From: an uncultured Parvibacter sp.
GTDB taxonomy: Bacteria > Actinomycetota > Coriobacteriia > Coriobacteriales > Eggerthellaceae
Direction: 5' to 3'
Length of the DNA stretch: 11,599 nt
NCBI GenBank assembly: GCA_910587945.1
Contig: CAJUNI010000069.1
Coordinates: 1-11,599 of the forward strand
Shown here: one piece after another, positions 1-7,238 of the stretch
How the letters are laid out: each line of letters opens with the position of its first letter
Position numbering within the stretch: position 1 is the stretch's first letter
Program-made: the position numbers and the translations under genes
The notes under the pieces: model-generated
Database searches by the model: none
The model's input: the letters and a program-made list of their open reading frames with translations, nothing else
What the model was told of the DNA's origin: nothing

Positions 1-562
1 CATCGAGACCCAGGCTGGTGACGTATCGGCTTATATTCCGACCAACGTTATTTCCATTACGGACGGTCAGATCTTCTTGCAGACCGACCTCTTCTTCCAG
101 GGCCAGCGCCCCGCTATTGACGTAGGCATTTCGGTGTCTCGTGTAGGTGGTGCTGCTCAGGTGAAGGCTATGAAGCAAGTGGCTGGCTCTTTGCGTTTGG
201 ACCTTGCGTCTTACCGTGAACTCCAGGCATTTACTCAGTTCGGCTCTGACCTTGACAAGGCAACCCAGGATCAGCTGACTCGTGGCGCTCACATGACCGA
301 GCTTTTGAAGCAAGGTCGTTATAACCCGCTGCCGGTGGCTGAGCAAGTAGCTGCTATCTATGCCGGTAACGAAGGCTATCTGGATTCCTTGCCCTTGACT
401 GATGTGGTGCGTTTCCGCACGGAGCTTTTGGACTATCTGCGTGCTTCTAAGCCCGAGATTCTGAATGCTATTACCACTGAAGGAAAGCTCACTGACGAGA
501 TCAAGGCCGATCTGAATGCCGCTATCGAGTCGTTCAAGCACAGCTTTGCTGAGACGGCGTAA
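1..562 (+). CDS. atpA: ATP synthase F1 alpha subunit, C-terminal part (5' truncated by window edge)
   Basis: This is the C-terminal 186 residues of the F1 alpha subunit; the reading frame is open from base 2 and the gene starts outside the window. Alpha forms the non-catalytic nucleotide sites of the F1 hexamer and gives an arginine finger to the catalytic beta sites. The fragment begins in the nucleotide-binding domain (YIPTNVISITDGQIFL) and contains the family signature QRPAIDVGISVSRVGGAAQ, whose arginine (fragment residue 47) is the expected finger. The helical C-terminal domain follows and ends SFKHSFAETA before TAA. atpG starts 13 bases downstream, so the two are clearly co-transcribed. 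The family assignment is certain; only the N-terminal part cannot be judged. Confidence 0.97.
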   Translation, partial: IETQAGDVSAYIPTNVISITDGQIFLQTDLFFQGQRPAIDVGISVSRVGGAAQVKAMKQVAGSLRLDLASYRELQAFTQFGSDLDKATQDQLTRGAHMTELLKQGRYNPLPVAEQVAAIYAGNEGYLDSLPLTDVVRFRTELLDYLRASKPEILNAITTEGKLTDEIKADLNAAIESFKHSFAETA

Positions 563-575
563 AGGTAGGTAGATC

Positions 576-1505
576 ATGCCCAACCTTCATGACATCGAAA
601 GGCGCATCAACTCCGTTGCTTCGACGAAGCAAATCACGCGCACCATGGAAATGGTTGCTGCGGCAAAGATTCGTCGTTCTACGGAGCGGATGACCGAGGC
701 TCTGCCTTGGGCCTGCGCTGTGTCTGACATGCTTGTGAGTACAGCTCAGTATGCGCCCATCGACTCGGAGCCTTTGCTCCAAACCCATGATGAAGTGAAG
801 CGGGTGCTTGTTGTGGTGCTGTCTTCAGACCGCGGTCTGGCTGGTGGCTTTAACAGCAACGTACTTCGCTACGCTGAAAAGATCATCAAAGAGAAGGAAC
901 GTCAGGGCATTGAGGTTGAAGTAATTGCGTGTGGCAAAAAAGCCATTGGTTACTTCAATTACCGAAACATCGTCCCCGTCTTAGAGTTCAAAGATCTTTC
1001 TGCCGATCCTACGTTCGAAGAAGCAGTGCGTATCGCAAACTACGCCAGCGAACACTATGGAAATGGTTCGATTGATGAAGTGATTCTGGTATACAACCAC
1101 GCCAAGAATGCTGCGGAACAGCGCTTGGTTGAGCAGCAAGTACTGCCGGTGGGTGAGCAGAATTACGAAGAACTTTTGGGCCTTAAGAAGAAGGAAGAGG
1201 ATATCTTCAAGCAATTCCGTGAGGATAAATCCTTGGATCTTCCGGGCGATGTGGACTTCGAGCCCGATGCTGCCTCTGCAATGAACTGCTTGATGAGCTT
1301 GTACTTACGCAACGCGTTCTATTTCGCGCTTCTTGATTCCGCCGCAGGCGAACAGGGAGCCCGCCGCAATGCTATGAAGTCGGCTACCGACAACGCTAAC
1401 GAGATGGTTTCGATGCTGACCCGTGTATACAACCGTGTACGCCAGGGTGCCATCACAACCGAAATCTCCGAAATCGTTGGTGGCGCCGCAGCTTTGGAGG
1501 AATAA
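576..1505 (+). CDS. atpG: ATP synthase F1 gamma subunit
   Basis: This 309-residue protein is the rotating central stalk of F1, coupling proton flow through Fo to ATP synthesis or hydrolysis. The N-terminal helix (residues 1-58, with INSVASTKQITRTMEMVAAAK) and the C-terminal helix (about 255-309) would form the coiled coil inside the alpha3beta3 ring. The Rossmann-like middle carries SSDRGLAGGFN at 83-93. The gamma signature ITTEISEIVGGAAAL is at 293-307. It is about 20 residues longer than E. coli gamma; most of the extra length is a charged stretch at about 203-228. The ATG at 576 has a good ribosome-binding site (AGGTAGG, 563-569). Its stop codon directly abuts the atpD start, and the atpD ribosome-binding site lies inside its last codons. 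Confidence 0.98.
   Translation: MPNLHDIERRINSVASTKQITRTMEMVAAAKIRRSTERMTEALPWACAVSDMLVSTAQYAPIDSEPLLQTHDEVKRVLVVVLSSDRGLAGGFNSNVLRYAEKIIKEKERQGIEVEVIACGKKAIGYFNYRNIVPVLEFKDLSADPTFEEAVRIANYASEHYGNGSIDEVILVYNHAKNAAEQRLVEQQVLPVGEQNYEELLGLKKKEEDIFKQFREDKSLDLPGDVDFEPDAASAMNCLMSLYLRNAFYFALLDSAAGEQGARRNAMKSATDNANEMVSMLTRVYNRVRQGAITTEISEIVGGAAALEE
1496..1500 (+). promoter_or_regulatory. atpD ribosome-binding site inside the atpG 3' end
   Basis: GGAGG ends five bases before the atpD ATG and is embedded in the last sense codons of atpG (Leu-Glu-Glu). With atpG stop and atpD start directly adjoining, this layout favours translational coupling of gamma and beta. The sequence and spacing are seen directly; the coupling is inferred. 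Confidence 0.75.
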
Positions 1506-2951
1506 ATGGCTGAAACTATGGAAAAAGGAGCGGCCAAGCAGGGTGCCACCGGACGGATCGTCCGTATCGTTGGCGCTGTCGTAGATGTCGAGTTCCCGCC
1601 GGACGCGATGCCCGCCATCTACAACGCTTTGACCGTGAACGCCACCACCCCCATGGGTGATGTGGCGACGGTGCTGGAGGTTCAGACTCACCTTCCCGGT
1701 GACCTGGTCCGTACCGTTGCTATGTCTTCCACGGACGGTTTGGTGCGCGGCATCGAGGCCGTCGATACCGGCGCCCCGATCATGATGCCCGTGGGTCCTG
1801 AAACCCTCGGACGTATTTGGAATGTTATGGGCGAGCCCGTAGACGGCAAGCCTATGCCCAAGGATGTTAGCTGGATGCCCATTCACCATCCGGCACCGCC
1901 TTACGACACGCTGACCACCACCACCGAGGTGTTTGAAACCGGTATTAAGGTTATCGACCTCATCGAGCCCTATGTAAAGGGTGGTAAGACCGGTCTGTTT
2001 GGTGGCGCTGGTGTAGGCAAGACCGTATGTATTCAAGAGCTCATCAACAACTTGGCTCAAGAGCACGGCGGTACCTCTGTATTCACCGGTGTAGGCGAGC
2101 GTACTCGTGAGGGTACCGACCTCTACCTGGAAATGGAAGAGTCCGGCGTTATCGACAAGACCTGCTTGGTCTATGGTCAGATGAACGAGCCTCCGGGAGC
2201 CCGTCTTCGCGTTGGCTTGGCTGGCCTTACGGAAGCTGAGTACTTCCGCGATCAGGGTCAGGACGTGTTGTTGTTCATCGACAACATCTTCCGTTTCACC
2301 CAGGCAGGTTCTGAGGTATCTGCTCTGCTCGGCCGTATGCCTTCTGCTGTAGGTTATCAGCCTACGCTGGCTACCGAGATGGGCGACCTACAAGAGCGTA
2401 TTACCTCAACTACCACGGGTTCTATTACGTCGGTACAGGCTGTTTACGTACCTGCTGACGACTTGACCGACCCGGCTCCGGCCACCACTTTTACTCACTT
2501 GGACGCAAAGACCGTTCTTTCTCGTTCCATTGCTGAGTTGGGTATTTACCCGGCTGTAGACCCGCTGGACTCCACCTCCCGCGCTCTTGACCCCGAAATC
2601 GTGGGCGAGGAGCACTATCGCGTGGCTGTAGGTGTTCAGCAGATTCTGCAGAACTACAAAGACCTGCAAGATATTATTGCCATTCTTGGTATGGACGAGC
2701 TCTCTGAAGAGCAGAAGCTTACCGTTAACCGTGCGCGTAAGATTCAGAAGTTCTTGGGTCAGCCCTTCCATGTGGCCGAGGTCTTCACCGGCAACCCGGG
2801 CAAGTATGTCCGCGTAGAGGATACGGTTCGTTCCTTCGCAGAAATTCTGGACGGCAAGTGCGACCATATCCCCGAGCAGTGCTTCGTATACAAAGGCGCC
2901 ATCGAGGATGTTTACGCAGCCTATGACGCTATGAAGAAGGATGAGGACTAA
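1506..2951 (+). CDS. atpD: ATP synthase F1 beta subunit (catalytic)
   Basis: This 481-residue protein is the catalytic subunit of F1, making ATP from ADP and phosphate on the cytoplasmic face of the membrane. An N-terminal beta-barrel covers about 14-95. The P-loop GGAGVGKT is at 166-173. The catalytic glutamate is E198 in GERTREG. Walker B ends at D259 in LLFIDNIFRFTQAGSE. The adenine-contacting region GIYPAVDPLDS is at 346-356, and the DELSEEQ motif that contacts gamma and epsilon starts at D397. All key residues are present and the length is normal. The start at 1506 is fixed by GGAGG five bases upstream. The gene sits between atpG and atpC and its TAA overlaps the atpC start by one base. 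Confidence 0.99.
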   Translation: MAETMEKGAAKQGATGRIVRIVGAVVDVEFPPDAMPAIYNALTVNATTPMGDVATVLEVQTHLPGDLVRTVAMSSTDGLVRGIEAVDTGAPIMMPVGPETLGRIWNVMGEPVDGKPMPKDVSWMPIHHPAPPYDTLTTTTEVFETGIKVIDLIEPYVKGGKTGLFGGAGVGKTVCIQELINNLAQEHGGTSVFTGVGERTREGTDLYLEMEESGVIDKTCLVYGQMNEPPGARLRVGLAGLTEAEYFRDQGQDVLLFIDNIFRFTQAGSEVSALLGRMPSAVGYQPTLATEMGDLQERITSTTTGSITSVQAVYVPADDLTDPAPATTFTHLDAKTVLSRSIAELGIYPAVDPLDSTSRALDPEIVGEEHYRVAVGVQQILQNYKDLQDIIAILGMDELSEEQKLTVNRARKIQKFLGQPFHVAEVFTGNPGKYVRVEDTVRSFAEILDGKCDHIPEQCFVYKGAIEDVYAAYDAMKKDED

Positions 2952-3382
2952 TGGCAAGCATTCTGTGCACAGTGGCCACTCCCACGCGGGAACTCTTCTC
3001 GGGTGAGATCCACTATGCCTCAGTACCCAGTATTGAAGGCTCCTATGGCGTGCTTCCTGGCCACGAAATGCTAGTAGCGCTCTATACCGGTGGTCTTCTG
3101 ACGCTTCAGATTGATGAGGCGGGTACTGATAAGCGCGAGTACCTGGTATTCAACGGTGCCTCTGAGATCATCCAAGACCGTCTGACGGTGCTGGGCCGCT
3201 ATGGTATCCCGGTGGATGAGATTAAAGCTGATGAGGTATCGGCTCGAGCCAGTGAACTTCGCAGCACCATTGCTGATCTTGAGGGAAAAGATAACGCTCA
3301 AGTGGCTGTGGATCTGGAAGCTTACCGCAAGGAACTGGAGTGGTGTGAGCTTGAACTTCGCACGGTCGGAGCTCAAGCCTAA
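2951..3382 (+). CDS. atpC: ATP synthase F1 epsilon subunit
   Basis: This 143-residue protein is the epsilon subunit, which sits at the foot of the central stalk and can restrain ATP hydrolysis. The N-terminal beta-sandwich covers about 1-85 and includes the conserved GSYGVLPGHEMLVALYTGG segment (30-48). A helical, charged C-terminal domain (about 90-143) would be the regulatory helix pair; whether it is inhibitory here cannot be told from sequence. The ATG overlaps the atpD stop as TAATG, and translation is probably coupled. It ends in tandem stops (TAATAA, 3380-3385) and is the last gene of the atp operon, with a terminator hairpin about 30 bases downstream. Confidence 0.96.
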   Translation: MASILCTVATPTRELFSGEIHYASVPSIEGSYGVLPGHEMLVALYTGGLLTLQIDEAGTDKREYLVFNGASEIIQDRLTVLGRYGIPVDEIKADEVSARASELRSTIADLEGKDNAQVAVDLEAYRKELEWCELELRTVGAQA

Positions 3383-3410
3383 TAAGTACCTCCAATTGTT
3401 AGAGCCTGTT

Positions 3411-3447
3411 TGAAGAGAGGGTCCATTGGGGCCCTCTCTTTGATGTT
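3411..3447 (+). terminator. Rho-independent terminator of the atp operon
   Basis: A perfect nine-base-pair stem pairs AAGAGAGGG (3413-3421) with CCCTCTCTT (3432-3440). It can be extended inward by T-G, C-G and C-G pairs to leave the four-base loop ATTG. A short, interrupted T-run (TTTGATGTTT) follows. It lies 28 bases after the atpC stop, where the operon should end. The stem is strong and the T-tract modest. Confidence 0.85.
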
Positions 3448-3545
3448 TGAGCCTGAATTTACTCTTTGATTCGCTCCCAATCTTTTCTGCGGCAATTGTC
3501 TAGCCATCGCGTGAGCGGGCAGGGAGTAGTGGGAATCTTTTGAGG

Positions 3546-3551
3546 TATTAT
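3546..3551 (+). promoter_or_regulatory. candidate -10 element for the ECF transporter operon
   Basis: TATTAT matches five of six bases of the TATAAT -10 box and would start transcription near 3558, just upstream of the riboswitch. There is no good -35 hexamer at normal spacing (GGAGTA lies 17 bases upstream). A promoter must exist between the atp terminator and the riboswitch, but this exact site is weakly supported. Confidence 0.3.
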
Positions 3552-3604
3552 CCGAAAACCTTTCTGTGGCGGTTTACAGCCATGGCTCGCTTTGGGATGA
3601 TTCG

Positions 3605-3752
3605 ATCCATGGCCTAGATCTGTCCTCGCATACCGTTTGGAATTGGGGACAGGGTGAATAACCGCGGGGAATTAGGGTGCAAATCCCTTGCTCTACCAGG
3701 AACCGTAAATGCCGTGGGCAAAAAGTCGGAACACCGCATCTGTAAGAGGAGG
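3605..3752 (+). ncRNA. cobalamin (B12) riboswitch aptamer, compact form
   Basis: The conserved aptamer core is readable: GGGGAA (3666-3671), GGGTGCAAATCCC (3675-3687, the P4-type hairpin) and CCAGGAACCGTAA (3696-3708), followed by ATGCC. The 3' B12 box AGTCGGAACACCGC starts at 3724 and folds as CGG-AACA-CCG, matching the AGTCAGGATACCTGCC consensus. A three-way-junction stem can pair CCGCGG (3662-3667) with CCGTGG (3712-3717), and TCCTC (3623-3627) can close the domain with GAGGA (3746-3750). Only about 15 bases separate the CCGTAA element from the B12 box, so the large peripheral arm of classic adenosylcobalamin riboswitches is missing. The outer boundaries are approximate. It leads into an ECF transporter operon, which is typical of B12 riboswitches. 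Confidence 0.85.
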
Positions 3753-3795
3753 CCCTGGAAGGAGTAGAGTGCTGATGGCTCGCAAGAGAGTGCAC

Positions 3796-3811
3796 GCCTA
3801 TAGTTTGAGGC
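3796..3811 (+). promoter_or_regulatory. ribosome-binding site masked by a small hairpin (riboswitch output)
   Basis: GAGG (3807-3810) is the only plausible ribosome-binding site for the transporter gene starting at 3822, with an 11-base spacing. It lies in the 3' arm of a hairpin pairing GCCT (3796-3799) with AGGC (3808-3811). No intrinsic terminator is visible between the aptamer and the ATG, so control of translation initiation is the likelier mode. The pairing is seen; its role is inferred. Confidence 0.4.
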
Positions 3812-3821
3812 CTATCCTGTC

Positions 3822-4745
3822 ATGAGGGCAGAGGTCTCAACATTGCCCCTAGCTAAAGTGCAGCTGTTCTCGGGTTGGCCTCCTGGATTATTGCTGGGCT
3901 ATTTCCTTGGCATCATAGGTATCACCATTGTTTGTCCCTATCCCGCTACGCTTGCTATTTCCTTAGGGTTTGGCTGTGGGTGTTTTATCTGCATTAAGGG
4001 AAGCAGTGCGTTTTCTTATTTGCTCGGGCTGGCGGTTCTCGGGATATTTGTTGCGCTCCTTAATCCGTTGTTTATGACCGAAGGTACAACGGTGCTGTTT
4101 GAGTGGGGTAACCAGCGACCCTATACCTTAGAGGGTCTTGCCTGGGGGGCCTCCACGGCAGCGATGGTCTGTGCGGTCATGGTGTGGTTCGCAAGCTTTC
4201 ATCAAGCATTTACCAGCGAAGCCTGCATGCAGCTGTTTGGATCACTAACTCCAGCCCTGGCATTGCTGCTCACTCAGGTGTTGCGCTTGATTCCAACCTA
4301 CCGCCGTCGGGCCGCTGCGCTTCTTCAGGCACGAGCGGGCATTGGTAAGGGGGTCGGTTCTCAGGAAACGCTTCGGCGTCGCATCGAGGGTAGCTCTCAG
4401 GTGCTCGGGGCCCTTTGTAATGAAGCCCTCGAAAACTCAATCATTACCGCGGACGCCATGAATGGTCGCGGGTTTAGCTTGCAACCGAAAAGTCACTTCA
4501 AACAGATCCGGTGGACACTGGGCTATGGTGTATTGGCGGCACTGGTGGTTCTGCTTTTTATAGGTGCGGCCTGTGGGCTGTTTTTGGGCCTGCCTGGGAT
4601 CCAATACGTCCCTACGATTACGCTCGGGCCTCCCTCAGGGCTGGGCTATCTCGGACTTCTGTGCTTTGGACTCTACAGTGCGCTGCCACTCCTACTGGTT
4701 GGAAAAGAGAGGGTGCAATGGATGTATTTTCTCTCCAAGAGCTAA
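3822..4745 (+). CDS. ECF transporter transmembrane component EcfT (CbrV-type)
   Basis: This 307-residue membrane protein is the T component of an energy-coupling-factor importer, linking the ATPases to the substrate-binding S subunit. Hydrophobic segments lie at about 20-38, 43-58, 63-82, 104-126, 140-157, 232-257 and 272-293. The family motif NPLF is at 81-84. The cytoplasmic helices carry the two coupling motifs in variant form, ARA at 170-172 (in LLQARAGIG) and GRG at 215-217 (in DAMNGRGF); canonical EcfT has Ala-Arg-Gly. The TLEGLAWG...VWF segment resembles the T components linked to predicted B12 transporters. It is first in the operon, directly behind the cobalamin riboswitch, and overlaps the ATPase gene by 28 bases. 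The family call is firm; the cobalamin assignment rests on context. Confidence 0.88.
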   Translation: MRAEVSTLPLAKVQLFSGWPPGLLLGYFLGIIGITIVCPYPATLAISLGFGCGCFICIKGSSAFSYLLGLAVLGIFVALLNPLFMTEGTTVLFEWGNQRPYTLEGLAWGASTAAMVCAVMVWFASFHQAFTSEACMQLFGSLTPALALLLTQVLRLIPTYRRRAAALLQARAGIGKGVGSQETLRRRIEGSSQVLGALCNEALENSIITADAMNGRGFSLQPKSHFKQIRWTLGYGVLAALVVLLFIGAACGLFLGLPGIQYVPTITLGPPSGLGYLGLLCFGLYSALPLLLVGKERVQWMYFLSKS

Positions 4746-6484
4746 GCTTTCGCTATCCTCTGGCCGCAAAGGAGGCTCTTAGCAACGTTACCCTTCAGAT
4801 TCGCGAAGGGGATCTTGTGCTACTTATGGGGCACAGTGGGAGCGGTAAAACTACGCTCTTGAAACTGTTGAAACCTCTTTTGAGTCCGAAAGGCCATCGG
4901 AGGGGAGCGATCCTCTATCGAGGTAAGCCGTTAGAAGAATTGCCAGAACGCACCCAAGTGGCAGCTTTTGGATTTGTAGCCCAGAACCCTCAAGAACAAT
5001 TGGTGACAGATAAGGTGTGGCATGAGCTCGTCTTTGGATTAGAGAACTTAGGGATAGATCAGTCGACAATGGAAGTTCGTGTAGCGGAAATAGTCAGCTA
5101 TTTCGGCTTTGAAGATTGGTATAACCGAGAAGTGGTGACGCTTTCCGGGGGTCAAAAGCAGTTATTGAATCTGGCATCAGCTCTCATTCTGCAACCGGAC
5201 GTGCTTATCTTGGATGAACCCACCGCGCAGCTCGATCCGGTTGCAGCGTCAGAGTTTTTTAACACCTTACGCAAGATCAATCAGGATTTTGGAACCACCA
5301 TCATTCTCTCCGAGCACCGTTTAGAGGAAATCTATGGGATGGCAGATTGGGTGGTTGCCCTAGATGAAGGGCAGGTGGTAGAACAGGGGACGCCCCGAGA
5401 GGTAGCCGAGCGACTGTCAGCAACTCAGTCCGGGCTGTATCGGGCATTGCCAACCCCTGTTCGTATTGCTTCGGAGATTGAGGCGGAGCTTCGCTCTAGA
5501 GAAGAGGGCCGAGAACTATCACGCGGTGAGCAATGTGTCAAATTTGACGGGGACCAGAGCGGGGATGTGTCTCAAACCCAACAAAAATCATTGCCCCTCA
5601 CGGTACGGGAAGGGCGGCTTTGGCTTGCTGAGGAGGTACAGCTTTATCCTCCGCGGCCGCAACAAGCGGTTCCCTCAAGCGCAGCTCTTCCGCCCCAGCC
5701 TCTTGCTCTTGCCGCCCAAAATCTTTGGTTTCGCTATGAGCGCACTTCTCCTGATGTTTTGCGTGGTGCCTCTCTTGCAGTATCTGAAGGGGAGATTGTG
5801 GCGTTGCTGGGAGGTAATGGATCAGGGAAATCCACCCTGTTACGAGTGCTAGCTGGGGTGGCGAAGACCTACCGCGGTTCTCTTACTCTTTTGGGCAAAC
5901 CGCTGCGTTCCTGGAAAGGCGCAGACCTCTATCACGGAGGAGTCGCCCTGTTGCCTCAAGATCCCCGCGCTCTCATGGTGCACGATAGGGTCCGGCTGGA
6001 TTTAGCAGAAATGCTTGAAGGTACCTCGTTGTCTAAAGAGGCGCGAGAGCAAGCCATTTCCGCCATAGCAGCTCGCTGTGGGATTACGGCGGTGCTGGAC
6101 GCTCATCCTTTCGATCTATCAGGGGGAGAATTGCAGCGCGTAGCTTTGGCAAAAGTGCTGCTTTGTGAGCCCCGTATTCTTTTCCTGGATGAACCTACCA
6201 AAGGTCTTGATAGTGAGTCGAAAGAGGAGCTGGTTCACCTCCTCAATGAGTTGACTGCCCAAGGGGTGGCGGTGCTGATGGTCTCCCATGATGTGGAGTT
6301 TTGTGCCCGGTGGGCTCATCGCGTGGCGCTTCTATTTGAAGGAGAGGTAGGGAATGCGCTGACACCCCAGGAGTTCTTTAGTTCCCACTGGTTCTATACG
6401 ACGGCAGCTAATCGAATGAGCCGGCAAATATTTCCGTGGGCCATTACGGCAGAAGATGTGGTGAGTCAATGGCGCGAACCTTAA
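4718..6484 (+). CDS. ECF transporter ATPase, two ABC domains in one chain (EcfA-EcfA', CbrU-type)
   Basis: This 588-residue cytoplasmic protein holds both ATPases of an ECF importer. Domain 1 (about 1-240) has Walker A GHSGSGKT at 38-45, Q-loop Q89 (AQNPQEQLV), signature LSGGQKQ at 142-148, Walker B VLILDEPT at 162-169 and switch H200. Domain 2 (about 328-560) has Walker A GGNGSGKS at 365-372, Q-loop Q414 (LLPQDP), signature LSGGELQR at 467-474, Walker B ILFLDEPT at 487-494 and H524. All motifs are intact, so both sites should hydrolyse ATP. A polar, Pro/Gln-rich linker (about 245-328) joins them. The ATG at 4718 is preferred because it has GAGAGG five bases upstream and gives the usual ABC N-terminus (LQELSFRYP). 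The frame stays open upstream to 4511, but that stretch lies inside the T gene and looks unlike an ABC protein. Confidence 0.93.
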   Translation: MDVFSLQELSFRYPLAAKEALSNVTLQIREGDLVLLMGHSGSGKTTLLKLLKPLLSPKGHRRGAILYRGKPLEELPERTQVAAFGFVAQNPQEQLVTDKVWHELVFGLENLGIDQSTMEVRVAEIVSYFGFEDWYNREVVTLSGGQKQLLNLASALILQPDVLILDEPTAQLDPVAASEFFNTLRKINQDFGTTIILSEHRLEEIYGMADWVVALDEGQVVEQGTPREVAERLSATQSGLYRALPTPVRIASEIEAELRSREEGRELSRGEQCVKFDGDQSGDVSQTQQKSLPLTVREGRLWLAEEVQLYPPRPQQAVPSSAALPPQPLALAAQNLWFRYERTSPDVLRGASLAVSEGEIVALLGGNGSGKSTLLRVLAGVAKTYRGSLTLLGKPLRSWKGADLYHGGVALLPQDPRALMVHDRVRLDLAEMLEGTSLSKEAREQAISAIAARCGITAVLDAHPFDLSGGELQRVALAKVLLCEPRILFLDEPTKGLDSESKEELVHLLNELTAQGVAVLMVSHDVEFCARWAHRVALLFEGEVGNALTPQEFFSSHWFYTTAANRMSRQIFPWAITAEDVVSQWREP

Positions 6485-7209
6485 GGCCTAAGAAGCAGGG
6501 GCGTCGGGCGACGTTGCTCTCAATTGTGGGTGTGCTGCTCCTTGTCCCTTTGACTCTCTGGATTGGGTCGGTGGTGTCTCAAGGAAGCTACTACGTAAGC
6601 GCTACGCTCATTGCGCTCTATGCGCTGGTACCCTTTATTGTTTCCTTTGAGGGACGGCGGCCTCAAGCCCGAGAGTTAGCAATCCTTGCAGTCATGGCAG
6701 CCTTAGCGGTGATGGCTCGGGTGGTGTTTATAGCGGTACCTCATTTCAAGCCCATGGGAGCCATTATCATGATCGCGGGACTTGCCTTTGGTCCTCAGAG
6801 TGGGTTTTTGGTGGGAGTAGTAGCCATGGCTGCGAGTAACTTCATCTTCGGTCAAGGCCCCTGGACTCCCTGGCAAATGCTGGCTTTTGGGGTAGGAGGA
6901 CTCGGAGCCGGGCTTTTGGGTAAAACCTCGCTTTTGCCAACGTCTTCGCTCAGTCGCTGGCAGCGGGTAGGACTTGCCTTGTTTGGTTTTGGGCTTACGG
7001 TCGCGATTGTAGGGCCCATTCTTGATACGTCATCGGTGTTTCTTATGCTTTCAAAGCTGACACCTGCTTCGGTTTTGGCAATCTACGGGGCGGGATTGCC
7101 GATTAACATCACCCAAGGGCTAGCGGTGGCGCTGACCTTGTATCTGGTGGCGAATCCTCTTTTGAATCAGCTCGATCGCCTCAAAACAAAGTACGGCATC
7201 CTGGCCTGA
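6469..7209 (+). CDS. ECF transporter S component, probable cobalamin/corrinoid binding (CbrT-like)
   Basis: This 246-residue integral membrane protein should be the substrate-capturing S subunit of the ECF importer. After a basic N-terminus (RTLRPKKQGRR) there are about six to seven hydrophobic segments: about 15-36, 42-60, 68-90, 95-122, 134-150, 168-192 and 200-230. The loop FGQGPWTPWQM at 127-137 is typical of S components found with EcfT and a double ATPase. The ATG at 6469 is preferred because the protein then starts just before the first membrane helix. GTG at 6436 is an alternative start. The gene overlaps the ATPase gene by 16 bases. Substrate identity is inferred from the upstream B12 riboswitch and the Cbr-like gene set; another corrinoid or a B12 precursor is possible. 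Confidence 0.85.
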   Translation: MARTLRPKKQGRRATLLSIVGVLLLVPLTLWIGSVVSQGSYYVSATLIALYALVPFIVSFEGRRPQARELAILAVMAALAVMARVVFIAVPHFKPMGAIIMIAGLAFGPQSGFLVGVVAMAASNFIFGQGPWTPWQMLAFGVGGLGAGLLGKTSLLPTSSLSRWQRVGLALFGFGLTVAIVGPILDTSSVFLMLSKLTPASVLAIYGAGLPINITQGLAVALTLYLVANPLLNQLDRLKTKYGILA

Positions 7210-7238
7210 TATTTTGCCTGAAGCTAATGAGGGGTACC

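Noticed and set aside
1305..2066. Long minus-strand open frame of 253 codons opposite atpG and atpD
   Set aside because: It lies antisense to two certain genes, has no recognisable domain, and is a typical shadow of their codon bias.
3448..3545. Possible small gene or RNA between the atp terminator and the riboswitch
   Set aside because: I see no convincing start, ribosome-binding site or conserved structure. It looks like plain spacer holding the promoter region.
3574..3795. Minus-strand 73-codon frame opposite the riboswitch
   Set aside because: It is antisense to the structured cobalamin leader and has no recognisable protein features. The RNA explanation is much stronger.
4511..4717. 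Upstream extension of the ATPase frame to an ATG at 4511
   Set aside because: This stretch lies within the T-component gene in another frame and does not resemble ABC protein. The ATG at 4718 has a ribosome-binding site and gives the normal ABC N-terminus.
5466..5852. Plus-strand 128-codon frame inside the double ATPase gene
   Set aside because: It is an out-of-frame overlap within the linker and second ABC domain and has no recognisable features.
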